A DNA stretch of 64,000 bases from Rhodocyclales bacterium (GTDB lineage: Bacteria; Pseudomonadota; Gammaproteobacteria; Burkholderiales; Rhodocyclaceae). Positions within the stretch are counted from its first letter, which is position 1, and each line of letters opens with the position of its first letter. The notes beneath the pieces are model-generated. The model made no database searches, was not told the origin of the DNA, and saw only the letters and a program-made list of their open reading frames with translations. Shown here one piece after another: positions 11,257 to 19,577 of this stretch. The position numbers and the translations under genes are program-made. The DNA lies in the NCBI GenBank assembly GCA_016235165.1, contig JACRLX010000024.1:62001-126000 (forward strand). The letters run 5' to 3'.

Positions 11257-11295
11257 GTGCTTGACGCGGGGGGCATGGCCGCGGAACATGGCGCC

Positions 11296-11472
11296 ATGGA
11301 GTCCTCGCAGCCCCTCGATCCATCGACCTCCCCGGCATCCGGCGCGGCCGCCCATCGCGCATGGCGCGCCTTGGCGCTGGCACTGGCGGCGCTTCTCGCG
11401 GCACTGGTCTTTGCCGCCTATACGCAGCCCGAGCTGCTGCTCAACTATTCCGGCCTGCGCTACTGCGGCTAA
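11296..11472 (+). CDS. Small single-pass membrane protein, unknown function
   Basis: 58 residues from the ATG at 11296, or 71 from an earlier start at 11257. A basic stretch (AAAHRAWR) precedes one strong hydrophobic helix (ALALALAALLAALVFAAY), ending in TQPELLLNYSGLRYCG. The C-terminal pattern resembles small uncharacterised proteobacterial membrane proteins that end in a QPEF/L-containing tail after one helix. It lies 39 nt after rluF on the same strand. No function is assigned. Confidence 0.55.
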   Translation: MESSQPLDPSTSPASGAAAHRAWRALALALAALLAALVFAAYTQPELLLNYSGLRYCG

Positions 11473-11604
11473 CCGCAGGCCAGCCGGGACAGGCAGCAAG
11501 GCTTCAGGCAACACAACCCTACAATTGACGTTGGCAATTTTCCGGCTTGTGCCTAGAATTCGTCCGCTGACAAATTCATCGGCGATATCACGGGAGAATG
11601 GCAC

Positions 11605-12057
11605 ATGAGCATATTGAGCTGGCTGAAAGGGGCGTTGACGGGGGAGGCGAACACCAAGCTCGAATTCGTCGGCGAGGAGCAGCATTTCGGAGGCCTCGAC
11701 ATGAAAGCGGCGCTGGAGGCGCATGCGGCGTGGAAGACCCGGCTGGAAGCCCAGATTCGGGGCGATGCCGGCGAAACCCTGAGCGTCGCGACGGTCGCGG
11801 CAGATGGTAACTGCGCCTTGGGCAAGTGGATCCACGGCGAAGCCGCGCAGCGATTCGGCGACTACCCGGAGTTCGCGCAATTGCGCAAGGTGCATGCGGA
11901 TTTCCATCTTTGTGCCGGCGGGATACTCAGTCAGGTGCACGACGGCGACATGGTGGCCGCTGGCGAGGCGCTGAAGCGCGACTTGCGCCACCACTCCGAT
12001 GCCGTCCAGCTTGCCCTGGTGCGCCTTTACGCCAAGGATATGGAGCGCAGGGGCTGA
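11605..12057 (+). CDS. Stand-alone CZB (chemoreceptor zinc-binding) domain protein
   Basis: 150 residues. The CZB pattern is present: a leading histidine (EAHAAWKTRLEAQIRG), the central CALGKWIHGEAAQRFGDYPEF and the later KVHADFHLCAGGIL, giving the expected His-Cys-His-His zinc ligands. CZB domains occur at the ends of chemoreceptors and diguanylate cyclases, where zinc or oxidant binding changes activity. Here the domain is alone except for a short N-terminal stretch (MSILSWLKGALTGE) that could be an amphipathic anchor. The gene lies alone upstream of the rpsF promoter. Its partner is unknown. Confidence 0.82.
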   Translation: MSILSWLKGALTGEANTKLEFVGEEQHFGGLDMKAALEAHAAWKTRLEAQIRGDAGETLSVATVAADGNCALGKWIHGEAAQRFGDYPEFAQLRKVHADFHLCAGGILSQVHDGDMVAAGEALKRDLRHHSDAVQLALVRLYAKDMERRG

Positions 12058-12064
12058 CAGGGCA

Positions 12065-12093
12065 TTGCCTTTGGTCGTGCCGGCAGATATAAT
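12065..12093 (+). promoter_or_regulatory. Promoter of the rpsF ribosomal operon
   Basis: TTGCCT at 12065-12070 and a perfect TATAAT at 12088-12093 are separated by 17 nt, a good sigma-70 layout. The leader to rpsF contains CCCG-N9-CGGG, a possible hairpin that could correspond to the S6:S18 autoregulatory leader. That second point is weak. Confidence 0.75.
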
Positions 12094-12159
12094 CATCGGT
12101 TCCCTTGCTCCACCCGTTACGCATGCGGGGGGGCTGTCACTCAACCACAAGGAGATTGC

Positions 12160-12534
12160 ATGCGCCATTACGAAATCGTTTTCATCGTCCACCCGGACCA
12201 GTCGGAGCAGGTTCCGGCCATGATCGAGCGTTACAAGACCTTGGTCACGGGCCGCAACGGTGCCATTCATCGCCTGGAAGACTGGGGGCGCCGCCAGATG
12301 GCTTACCCGATCCAGAAAGTGCACAAGGCCCACTACGTGCTCATGAACATCGAGTGCGACGGCGAGACCCTGGCCGAGCTGGAGCATGCCTTCAAGTTCA
12401 ACGACGCCGTGCTGCGTCACCTGACGGTGAAAATGCGCAAGGCTGTCGCGACTGCCTCGCCGATGATGAAGGAAGAGAAGTCGCGCTCGTTGACCCAGAC
12501 CGAAGCCAAGGTGGAGGCGCCTGCGGCTGCCTGA
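12160..12534 (+). CDS. rpsF: 30S ribosomal protein S6
   Basis: 124 residues, with AAGGAG at 12149-12154. The opening [19 protein letters not shown] and the segment [29 protein letters not shown] are typical of S6. Compared with the E. coli protein, which ends in an acidic tail, this one ends in a short Lys/Glu/Ala-rich tail. S6 pairs with S18 on the 30S platform, and the two genes sit in one operon here. The stop codon overlaps the priB start (TGATG). Confidence 0.98.
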   Translation: MRHYEIVFIVHPDQSEQVPAMIERYKTLVTGRNGAIHRLEDWGRRQMAYPIQKVHKAHYVLMNIECDGETLAELEHAFKFNDAVLRHLTVKMRKAVATASPMMKEEKSRSLTQTEAKVEAPAAA

Positions 12535-12860
12535 TGGCATCCGGGGAAAGCAACCTGACGCAGTTGTCGGGTCGCCTGCTTGAACGTGGTGCCGTGCGCC
12601 ACACCCCCGCCGGATTTCCAGTCGTCGAATTTCTCCTCGCGCATCTCTCGACCCAAGTCGAGGCCGATGTGGAGCGCAAGGTGGAATGCGAAATGAACTG
12701 TGTGGCGGTGGGGCGGCCGGCCCGGGCATTGGCGGCGGCAAACGTTGGCGATACATTGCGGGTGAGTGGATTTCTCGCCGCCCGCAGCCTCAAGCGACGC
12801 AGCCCGATACTGCATGTGAATACAGTCGAATTCGTGGAAGGAATTGAAAATGGCATTTAA
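12534..12860 (+). CDS. priB: Primosomal replication protein N (PriB)
   Basis: 108 residues from an ATG that overlaps the rpsF stop. It is a single OB-fold protein related to SSB ([31 protein letters not shown]). PriB binds single-stranded DNA and bridges PriA and DnaT in replication restart. Its position between rpsF and rpsR is the standard one in beta- and gammaproteobacteria. It overlaps rpsR by 11 nt. Confidence 0.93.
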   Translation: MASGESNLTQLSGRLLERGAVRHTPAGFPVVEFLLAHLSTQVEADVERKVECEMNCVAVGRPARALAAANVGDTLRVSGFLAARSLKRRSPILHVNTVEFVEGIENGI

Positions 12861-13128
12861 ACCGAAAAGCAAGACCGGCGTTAAGCGCAAGGACGACAAG
12901 GGCCGCAGCATGTTCAAGCGGCGCAAGTTCTGCCGCTTCACGGCCGAGAAGATCGAGGAGATCGACTACAAGGACGTGGACATCCTCAAGGACTTCATCG
13001 CCGAAAACGCGAAGATCATGCCGGCGCGCATTACCGGCACCAAGACCGGCTACCAGCGCCAGTTGTCCACCGCGATCAAGCGCGCGCGTTTCCTGGCGCT
13101 GCTGCCCTACACCGATCTGCACCAGTAA
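12850..13128 (+). CDS. rpsR: 30S ribosomal protein S18
   Basis: 92 residues from the ATG at 12850; a TTG two codons earlier is less likely. GGAAGG lies 8-13 nt upstream, inside priB. The core [21 protein letters not shown] and the end [26 protein letters not shown] are conserved S18 sequence. The N-terminus is somewhat longer than in E. coli and is Lys-rich. S18 assembles with S6 encoded two genes upstream. Confidence 0.98.
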   Translation: MAFKPKSKTGVKRKDDKGRSMFKRRKFCRFTAEKIEEIDYKDVDILKDFIAENAKIMPARITGTKTGYQRQLSTAIKRARFLALLPYTDLHQ

Positions 13129-13142
13129 GCGAGGAACCGATC

Positions 13143-13592
13143 ATGCAAGTCATTCTGATGGAAAAAGTGGTCAACCTCGGCGGCCTCGGCGATGTGGTCA
13201 AGGTCAAGGACGGTTACGCCCGCAACTTTCTGATCCCGCAAGGCAAGGCCAAGCGCGCAACGGATGCCAATCGCAAGGTCTTTGAAGAAAAACGCGCCGA
13301 ACTCGAGCGCCTCCAGGCGGAAGCGATCGCCGCGGCGCAGGCCCAGGCAGAAAAGCTCGAAGGCCTGATGGTGCAGATCACGCGCAAGACCGGCGTCGAT
13401 GGCCGTCTGTTCGGCTCGGTGTCGGCACACGACATCCTTGAGGTCCTCGAGGCCCAGGGCTTCAAGGTCGACAAGGGCGCCATTCGCCTGCCGGAAGGCC
13501 CGTTGAAAATGATCGGCGACACCCCGGTGCAGGTTGCGTTGCATACCGACGTCGTGGCGACCGTGACGGTCTCGGTGCTCGGCGAGCAGTAA
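13143..13592 (+). CDS. rplI: 50S ribosomal protein L9
   Basis: 149 residues, the usual length. [36 protein letters not shown] is the conserved N-terminal RNA-binding domain; the charged central helix and C-terminal domain follow. It is the last gene of the rpsF operon, and a terminator begins 19 nt after the stop. Confidence 0.98.
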   Translation: MQVILMEKVVNLGGLGDVVKVKDGYARNFLIPQGKAKRATDANRKVFEEKRAELERLQAEAIAAAQAQAEKLEGLMVQITRKTGVDGRLFGSVSAHDILEVLEAQGFKVDKGAIRLPEGPLKMIGDTPVQVALHTDVVATVTVSVLGEQ

Positions 13593-13610
13593 CAGGATCT
13601 TGTCCGCGCA

Positions 13611-13650
13611 AAGGGTCGCCAGTGAACGCTGGTGGCCCTTTTCTTTTTTT
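13611..13650 (+). terminator. Rho-independent terminator after rplI
   Basis: An 11-bp imperfect stem (AGGGTCGCCAG paired with CTGGTGGCCCT, including wobble pairs) with a 6-nt loop is followed by TTTCTTTTTTT. Confidence 0.85.
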
Positions 13651-13778
13651 GTGATACGAATTGCTTCACGTTGCGTTGCCAAATCGTGGCGAGCACGGGA
13701 ACCGGGTTACCCGTCGGAAAGGGCCAGATGCTGCTGTATGATCAACAGGAGGCAGTCGCGTGGTGCCATGCAGCTTGA

Positions 13779-14042
13779 TCTGGCGGTGCGGCTGAGGATA
13801 TTCGCATCGAGTTCACCGGTTTGCGCCCGGGTGAAAAGCTTTACGAGGAACTGCTCGCGGATGGCGAATCGACGCTGCCTACCCCGCATTCCAAGTTGCG
13901 CATAGCCCGGCCGTCGGCGACGCCCGATGTCGCATGGCTGGTGTCGCTGGAAGCCTGGCTCGTTGCGCCCTGGCGTGACGAACAGGAGGTCAAGGACGGC
14001 TTGCGGCAGTGGGTACCCGAGTACCGGCCTGCTACGAATTGA
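13779..14042 (+). pseudogene. Remnant of a CapD/WbpM-type nucleotide-sugar dehydratase gene (C-terminal end only)
   Basis: The reading frame from about 13779 encodes IRIEFTGLRPGEKLYEELL and then about 60 residues ending in WVPEYRPATN. The motif FTGLRPGEKLYEEL is the conserved C-terminal signature of UDP-sugar 4,6-dehydratases of the CapD/FlaA1/WbpM group, which are normally about 600 residues. A short stretch in another frame just upstream (AMQL at 13765-13776) would continue the family match through a frameshift. Nothing recognisable remains of the sugar-binding or membrane parts. The 13651-13765 stretch shows no gene. This is a relic of a polysaccharide gene next to dnaB. Confidence 0.75.
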
Positions 14043-14050
14043 CCAACAGT

Positions 14051-14079
14051 TTATGCACAGCATTTGCACAGCTTGTGCA
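14051..14079. promoter_or_regulatory. Repeated TGCACA motifs upstream of dnaB
   Basis: TGCACA occurs at 14054 and 14065, 11 nt apart, and the second forms a perfect inverted repeat TGCACA-GCT-TGTGCA at 14065-14079. TTATGCACA at 14051-14059 differs by one base from the DnaA box consensus TTATCCACA. It could be a DnaA-responsive or other operator for dnaB. Confidence 0.35.
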
Positions 14080-14133
14080 CTTAACACCGCATTCTCGAAG
14101 GACTAGACTCTCCGCTTCACCTCGGAGACTTCG

Positions 14134-15537
14134 ATGGCCCAAGTCCGTGCTTTTAATCCCCCGCAACCCCTGGATTCCCAGGTTGCCGCGCTCAAGCTGC
14201 CGCCGCATTCGATCGAGGCCGAGCAGTCGCTGATCGGCGGTTTGCTGATCGATAACGCGGCCTGGGATCGCATTGGCGACGTGGTGCGCGAGACGGACTT
14301 CTATCGCGACGACCATCGCCGCATCTTCCGCCATATCGGCAAGCTGATCCAGAACGGCCGGCCGGCCGATGTGGTTACCGTCTATGAGTCGATCGAGGCG
14401 TCGAACGAGGTGGATCAGACCGGCGGGCTGGCCTACCTTGGGGAGATCGCCAATGCGACCCCTTCCGCCGCCAATATTCGACGCTATGCGGAGATCGTGC
14501 GCGAGCGGGCCATCCTGCGGCAATTGGTCACGGTGGGTGACGAGATTGCCGGCAATGCGCTGAATCCGGCGGGACGGGATGTCAAGCAGCTTCTTGACGA
14601 TGCCGAGCAGCGGATCTTCCAGATCGCCGAGGCGGGCAATCGCAACAGCAATGGTTTCGTCGCCATCCAGCCCTTGTTGGGTGAAGTCGTCGAACGCATG
14701 GAAGAACTGCTTGCCCGCGACAGCCAGTCGGACATCACCGGCGTGGCAAGCGGATTCGTCGATCTTGACAGGATGACATCGGGATTGCAGCCCGGCGACA
14801 TGATCGTCGTTGCCGGCAGGCCCTCCATGGGCAAGACCGCTTTCGCCCTGAACATCGCCGAACACGTCGGCGTCGATCAGCGCCTGCCGGTGGCGATATT
14901 CAGCCTGGAAATGTCCGGTCCGCAGCTTGCCACGCGCTTCCTTTCTTCGGTCGGTCGTATCGACCAGAGCAAGCTGCGTACCGGACGCCTGACCGATGAC
15001 GAATGGGACCGCATGACGGTGGCCCTGGGCAAGCTGCACGAGGCGCCGATCCATATCGACGAAACCGGCGCGATCAATTCCACCGACCTGCGGGCCCGTG
15101 CGCGCCGCCTGCATCGGCAGTTCGGCAAGCTCGGCCTGATCGTCATCGACTACATCCAACTCATGAGTTCCGGCCGCGAGGGCGAAAATCGCGCCACGGA
15201 AATCTCAGAGATTTCGCGTTCCATCAAGTCCTTGGCCAAGGAGCTGCAAGTGCCGATCATCGCCTTGTCGCAGCTCTCGCGCAAGGTCGAGGAGCGCAAC
15301 GACAAGCGCCCCCTGATGAGCGACCTGCGCGAATCCGGCGCCATCGAGCAGGATGCGGACATCATTCTGATGATGTACCGCGAGGAATACTACAAGCCGG
15401 ATACCCAGGACAAGGGGACCGCCGAAGCCATCATCGGCAAGCACCGTAACGGCCCGGTGGGCACGGTGCGGCTAACCTTCCTCGGCGAATACACGCGCTT
15501 CGAGAATCACGCTTCGGGATCCGGGTCCCAGTACTGA
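14134..15537 (+). CDS. dnaB: Replicative DNA helicase DnaB
   Basis: 467 residues. The N-terminal DnaG-interacting domain begins at LPPHSIEAEQSLIGGLLIDNAAWDRI. The C-terminal RecA-like helicase domain has Walker A GRPSMGKTAF with Lys234, Walker B VIDYIQLM, and the DRPLMSDLRESGAIEQDAD-like H3/H4 region. It is a hexameric 5'-3' helicase at the replication fork. The ribosome site CGGAGA precedes the ATG. It follows the rpsF-rplI cluster, a common arrangement in betaproteobacteria, but the capD remnant separates them here. It converges with phoH with an 11-nt gap and no obvious terminator. Confidence 0.98.
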   Translation: MAQVRAFNPPQPLDSQVAALKLPPHSIEAEQSLIGGLLIDNAAWDRIGDVVRETDFYRDDHRRIFRHIGKLIQNGRPADVVTVYESIEASNEVDQTGGLAYLGEIANATPSAANIRRYAEIVRERAILRQLVTVGDEIAGNALNPAGRDVKQLLDDAEQRIFQIAEAGNRNSNGFVAIQPLLGEVVERMEELLARDSQSDITGVASGFVDLDRMTSGLQPGDMIVVAGRPSMGKTAFALNIAEHVGVDQRLPVAIFSLEMSGPQLATRFLSSVGRIDQSKLRTGRLTDDEWDRMTVALGKLHEAPIHIDETGAINSTDLRARARRLHRQFGKLGLIVIDYIQLMSSGREGENRATEISEISRSIKSLAKELQVPIIALSQLSRKVEERNDKRPLMSDLRESGAIEQDADIILMMYREEYYKPDTQDKGTAEAIIGKHRNGPVGTVRLTFLGEYTRFENHASGSGSQY

Positions 15538-15548
15538 CCAGGAGCGGC

Positions 15549-16994
15549 TCAGAGTACCTCGGCGGCGTGCTCTGCCAGGCGCGAGCGTTCGCCGCGCTGG
15601 AGCGTCACGTGTCCGGAATGCGGCCAGCCCTTGAAGCGATCCACCACGTAAGTGAGGCCTGAACTGCCTTCCGTGAGATAGGGCGTGTCGATCTGGGCGA
15701 TGTTGCCCAGGCAGACTACCTTGGTGCCGGGGCCGGCGCGAGTGATCAGGGTCTTCATCTGCTTCGGGGTGAGGTTCTGTGCCTCGTCGATGATGAGGAA
15801 CTTGTTCAGGAAGGTGCGTCCGCGCATGAAGTTGAGCGACTTGACCTTGATCCGGCTGCGGATCAGGTCCATGGTCGCGGCACGCCCCCAGTCGCCGCCG
15901 TAGTTGCCACCGGCGTGGGCTCCGGAGGGCGCTTCGGCCGGCTTGTTGAGGACGTCGAGGTTGTCTTCCAGCGCCCCCATCCACGGCGTCATTTTTTCCT
16001 CTTCGGTGCCGGGCAGGAATCCGATGTCCTCGCCAACCGGAACCGTCACACGGGTGATGATGATTTCGGAAAACAGCTTGGCTTCCAGGGTTTGCGTGAG
16101 CGCGGCGGCAAGTGTCAGCAGGGTTTTGCCGGTGCCGGCCTGGCCCAGCAGGGTGACGAAATCGATCTCCTGATTCATCAACAGGTTGAGCGCGAAATTT
16201 TGCTCCCTGTTGCGTGCGGTGATGCCCCAGACCGCGTTCTTGGCATGGCTGTAGTCGATCAGGGTTTCCAGTTCCGCCGTCTTGCCAGCGCCGACTTTTA
16301 CCCAGGCTTGCAGCGGCTGCGGACCGTCCTGCCAGACGAATTCATTGACCAGCATCTCGGAGCACAGCGGCCCCTTGATGCGGTAATAGGTGCGGCTATC
16401 CTTCTTCCAGGATTCCAGGCCCTTGCCATGGGTGTCCCAGAAATCGGCGGGAAGTTCGCGCGTGCCGGTGTAGAGGAGGTCCGTATCCTCCAGCACCTTG
16501 TCGTTGAAGTAGTCCTGTGCTTCGAGGCCCAGCGCGCGGGCCTTGATGCGCATGTTGATGTCCTTCGACACCAGGATCACCGGACGCTTGGGATACTTCT
16601 GCCCGAGGTGCATGACAACGCCGATGATCTGGTTGTCGGCCTTGGCGGTCGGCAGCGAACTGGGCAGGATGCCGTTGATCGCTTCGGTCTGGAAGAACAG
16701 GTGGCCCGTGGCCAGTTCGCGCGACGGCCCGCTCAGGGAAATGCCATGGGCCATGTCGTGTTCGGCGCCGGAAACGATTTCGTCCAGCAGGCGGCTGCTT
16801 TGGCGCGCGTTGCGGGCGACTTCCGACATGCCCTTCTTGTTCGCGTCGAGCTCTTCCAGGGTCATCATCGGCACGTAGATGTCGTGCTCCTCGAAACGGA
16901 AGAGGCTCAGGGGATCATGCATCAGGACATTGGTGTCGAGCACGAAGAGCTTGGTCGCGGTGCTCTTGTGGGCCTTGGCGCGCTTGGCGTTCAT
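15549..16994 (-). CDS. PhoH family protein with N-terminal PIN domain (PhoH2-like)
   Basis: 481 residues in two domains. The N-terminal PIN domain (FVLDTNVLMHDPLSLFRFEEHD, with acidic residues for metal-dependent RNA cleavage) is followed by the PhoH ATPase domain, with Walker A GQAGTGKTLL (Lys290) and the Walker B-like FLIIDEAQNLTPKQMKTL. PhoH2 proteins are sequence-directed RNA helicase/nucleases. The gene follows bcp on the same strand; between them lies a repeat-rich hairpin at 16996-17107 that could limit read-through from the arn operon. Confidence 0.93.
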   Translation of the reverse strand: MNAKRAKAHKSTATKLFVLDTNVLMHDPLSLFRFEEHDIYVPMMTLEELDANKKGMSEVARNARQSSRLLDEIVSGAEHDMAHGISLSGPSRELATGHLFFQTEAINGILPSSLPTAKADNQIIGVVMHLGQKYPKRPVILVSKDINMRIKARALGLEAQDYFNDKVLEDTDLLYTGTRELPADFWDTHGKGLESWKKDSRTYYRIKGPLCSEMLVNEFVWQDGPQPLQAWVKVGAGKTAELETLIDYSHAKNAVWGITARNREQNFALNLLMNQEIDFVTLLGQAGTGKTLLTLAAALTQTLEAKLFSEIIITRVTVPVGEDIGFLPGTEEEKMTPWMGALEDNLDVLNKPAEAPSGAHAGGNYGGDWGRAATMDLIRSRIKVKSLNFMRGRTFLNKFLIIDEAQNLTPKQMKTLITRAGPGTKVVCLGNIAQIDTPYLTEGSSGLTYVVDRFKGWPHSGHVTLQRGERSRLAEHAAEVL

Positions 16995-16995
16995 A

Positions 16996-17107
16996 TCGGG
17001 GATCAGGGATCGGGGATCAGGGATCAGAGTATCAGGAATCAGGGATTAGGGATCAGATAAGTCTGTCGCCATGTGGCGCCAGCTTCAATGATCCCTGATC
17101 CCTGATT
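16996..17107. repeat. GGGATCA heptamer cluster forming a large inverted repeat
   Basis: Variants of GGGATCA are repeated about eight times across 16999-17055, then appear in reverse at 17089-17107. The arms 17037-17055 and 17089-17107 are 19 bp with one mismatch. The 33-nt loop itself contains a small hairpin (GCCA-TG-TGGC). This occupies the whole bcp-phoH intergenic space, ending 2 nt from the phoH start codon. Confidence 0.8.
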
Positions 17108-17113
17108 TCTGGC

Positions 17114-17605
17114 CTACAGCTTGCGCACCGCCTCAAGCACGGTGGCGGCATTGCCGTCGGCCTTGGTTGCGCGCCATTCCTGGCGCAGGATGCCGCGGGC
17201 GTCGATCAGGAAGGTCGAACGCTCGATGCCGAGCACCTTCTTGCCGTACAGCATCTTGTTCTTGACCACGTCGAACATGCGGCAAAGCACGCCTTCGATG
17301 TCGGAAATCAGGTCGAAGGGCAGCCCCAGCTTGGCCTTGAAGCCTTCATGCGACTTCAGCGAGTCGCGCGAGACGCCGATGACGATGCAACCGGCCTTGA
17401 GGAATTCGCGATGCAGGTCGCGGAATTGCTGGGCCTGGGTAGTGCAACCTGGCGTGTTGTCCTTGGGGTAGAAGTAGAGCACCACGGGTTTGCCCAGATG
17501 GGCCGACAGGGTGAACTCCCCGCCGGTGGCCGGCACCGTGAAATCGGGCACCTGCAGTCCGATGGCGGACGGAGTGCTGGGAGTGGACTTGAAGGTTTCG
17601 ATCAT
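17114..17605 (-). CDS. bcp: Peroxiredoxin, Bcp/PrxQ family
   Basis: 163 residues. The thioredoxin fold is evident, with the peroxidatic cysteine Cys54 in YPKDNTPGCTTQAQQF. The resolving cysteine five residues later, found in many PrxQ proteins, is absent, so this one is either a 1-Cys or an atypical 2-Cys form using a later cysteine. It reduces hydroperoxides with thiol donors in the cytoplasm. It overlaps the arnD stop by 4 nt, making it the translationally coupled tail of the lipid A modification operon, which is an unexpected partner. Confidence 0.93.
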   Translation of the reverse strand: MIETFKSTPSTPSAIGLQVPDFTVPATGGEFTLSAHLGKPVVLYFYPKDNTPGCTTQAQQFRDLHREFLKAGCIVIGVSRDSLKSHEGFKAKLGLPFDLISDIEGVLCRMFDVVKNKMLYGKKVLGIERSTFLIDARGILRQEWRATKADGNAATVLEAVRKL

Positions 17606-18528
17606 GCAGCTTCCTTCCAGGTGGATAGAAATTCCTCGCCTTGCACCATCAATCGGCCGGAACGACCCGGTACTTCACCCCACAGGATTTCGTGGCGCGG
17701 CAACTGTGTCGGGTCAATGGCATCGCGCAGGGTGCCGAGTGACACCATCTCGTAGCCCTGCTCGCGCCAGCCTGTGAGCAGGCGTTCCAGGGTGTCACCG
17801 AACTTGAGGCCCTCCAACTCGGCATGCAGGGTGAAAACCTGATCCTGCGGCGTTTGGCTTGTCAGGCGCAGCAGATGCTGGTGGACATTGTCGGCAGTCA
17901 AGTCATCGACGCCGATCAGCTCGTCCAGGGTCGGTAGCGTGGTCGGCAATTGCGGGCAGTCGACGATCTCGGCGTTCCATAGAGGAATGAACGGGTGACT
18001 GCCACGGCAGTCCGAGGCCCAGCGATAGCCGAGGCGTTGCGTCATGCGCAGGGCGTGGGCATTCATCTGCCAGCCGGCGGCACCATGCCCGTGAGGCTCG
18101 ACGCCAAAGATGTCGACATGGCGCCGGTGAGCGCGTTGCATTTCGGTTTCGGTCCATGCCATGTCGGCGCCGGCAACGCCATCCTGCCACTTGACGTGGT
18201 CCCAGCAATGGATCGCCGTCTCGAATCCGGCCGCCGCCGTGGCGCGCATGATGTCGGCGCCGTGTTTCCCGATATCCGGTCCGGGCAGCAGCGTGCCGTA
18301 CATCAGCGTCTTGAGTCCGTAGTGGGCGACCACCGAGGTGCGTTGCACCTTTTGCATGAAGCCGGGGCGGAATACGCGCTTGATGGCGCGCCCGGTGTGA
18401 TCCGGCCCCAGCGAAAACAGGAAGCTCGCTCCTGCGTGATGGCGACGCAGGATTTCAACCAGTCGCGGCACGCCTTGCAAGGTGCCGCGCCAGGTATCGA
18501 CATCGATTTTCAGTGCCAGCTTCGGCAT
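17602..18528 (-). CDS. arnD: 4-deoxy-4-formamido-L-arabinose-phosphoundecaprenol deformylase
   Basis: 308 residues, polysaccharide-deacetylase (NodB-like) fold. LALKIDVDTWRGTLQGVPRLVEIL carries the catalytic/metal aspartates, and HCWDHVKWQD supplies the histidine metal motif. ArnD removes the formyl group from undecaprenyl-phosphate-L-Ara4FN on the inner membrane before flipping. It lies 5 nt after the arnA-type dehydrogenase gene and overlaps bcp. Identity follows from the family resemblance plus the complete arn context. Confidence 0.93.
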   Translation of the reverse strand: MPKLALKIDVDTWRGTLQGVPRLVEILRRHHAGASFLFSLGPDHTGRAIKRVFRPGFMQKVQRTSVVAHYGLKTLMYGTLLPGPDIGKHGADIMRATAAAGFETAIHCWDHVKWQDGVAGADMAWTETEMQRAHRRHVDIFGVEPHGHGAAGWQMNAHALRMTQRLGYRWASDCRGSHPFIPLWNAEIVDCPQLPTTLPTLDELIGVDDLTADNVHQHLLRLTSQTPQDQVFTLHAELEGLKFGDTLERLLTGWREQGYEMVSLGTLRDAIDPTQLPRHEILWGEVPGRSGRLMVQGEEFLSTWKEAA

Positions 18529-18533
18529 GCAGC

Positions 18534-19577
18534 TCAGTCCATCAGCTTGCGTGCTTCCGCCACGTCGCCGCGATAGGCCTCGAAGATGCCGCGCAGGGCG
18601 TCCTCGAACTTCACCTTGGGTCCCCAGTTCAGGTCGGTCATGGTGTTGGCGATCCTGGGCACCCGGTGCTGGGTGTCCTGGTAGCCCTTGCCGTAATACT
18701 CCGCCGACGTGGTTTCGAGCACCTTGACCTTGGCCACGCTTTCGGCGTACTCCGGATACTGCCGGGCCAGATCCAGCATTAGGGTGGCCAGTTCGCGGAT
18801 CGAATAGTTGTTGCGCGGGTTGCCGATGTTGTAGATCTTGCCGTTGGCGATGCCATCCTTGTTCTCGATGATTTTCATCAGGGCATCGATGCCGTCGGTG
18901 ACATAGGTGAAGGAACGCTTCTGTGCGCCACCGTCGACCAGCTTGATCGGTTCGCCACGCACGATGTGGCCGAGGAACTGGGTGATCACGCGCGAGCTGC
19001 CTTCCTTCGGCGTATGAATCGAATCGAGGCCCGGCCCGATCCAGTTGAAGGGGCGGAACAGCGTGTATTGCAAGCCTTCCTGCTGCCCGTAGGCGTGGAT
19101 CACCCGGTCCATCATCTGCTTGGCGCAGGCGTAGATCCAGCGCGGCTTGTTGATCGGGCCGTAGATCAAGGGCGAATTCTCGGGATCGAACTCCGGGTCC
19201 TGGCTCATGCCGTAGACCTCGGAGGTCGACGGGAAGATCACGCGCTTTTTATACTTCACCGCCTGGCGCACGATCGGCAGGTTGGCCTCGAAATCGAGTT
19301 CGAAGACCCGCAGCGGTTCCTTGACATAGGTGGCCGGCGTGGCAATGGCCACCAGGGGCAGGATCACGTCGCATTTCCTGACGTGATACTCGATCCACTC
19401 CTTGTTGATGGTGATGTCGCCTTCAAAAAAATGAAAGCGCGGGTTGTCCATCAGGTCGGCGACCCGCTCGGAGTTCATGTCCATGCCGTAAACCTCCCAG
19501 TCGGTGGTGCTCATGATGCGCTGGGAAAGGTGATGGCCGATGAAGCCGTTGACGCCGAGGATGAGGATTTTTTTCAT
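18534..19577 (-). CDS. UDP-glucuronate decarboxylase (ArnA C-terminal-type dehydrogenase)
   Basis: 347 residues, extended short-chain dehydrogenase. The NAD-binding motif GVNGFIGHHL lies at residues 8-17, STSEVYGM contributes the active-site Ser/Thr, and YACAKQ supplies the Tyr-x3-Lys pair. It matches the C-terminal half of enterobacterial ArnA, which oxidatively decarboxylates UDP-glucuronate to UDP-4-keto-pentose. In E. coli this domain is fused to the formyltransferase; here the two are separate genes overlapping by 4 nt, so the ArnA activities are split. Confidence 0.93.
   Translation of the reverse strand: MKKILILGVNGFIGHHLSQRIMSTTDWEVYGMDMNSERVADLMDNPRFHFFEGDITINKEWIEYHVRKCDVILPLVAIATPATYVKEPLRVFELDFEANLPIVRQAVKYKKRVIFPSTSEVYGMSQDPEFDPENSPLIYGPINKPRWIYACAKQMMDRVIHAYGQQEGLQYTLFRPFNWIGPGLDSIHTPKEGSSRVITQFLGHIVRGEPIKLVDGGAQKRSFTYVTDGIDALMKIIENKDGIANGKIYNIGNPRNNYSIRELATLMLDLARQYPEYAESVAKVKVLETTSAEYYGKGYQDTQHRVPRIANTMTDLNWGPKVKFEDALRGIFEAYRGDVAEARKLMD

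Noticed and set aside
11002-12756. Open frame of 584 codons on the minus strand
   Set aside because: It runs antisense across rluF, the CZB gene, rpsF and priB, all convincing genes.
13600-13905. Open frame of 101 codons after rplI
   Set aside because: It starts in the rplI terminator and covers the dehydratase relic in a different frame, with no family match.
13143-14134. Replication origin near dnaB
   Set aside because: The near-DnaA-box and TGCACA repeats are few, and no AT-rich unwinding region, dnaA or dnaN is nearby.
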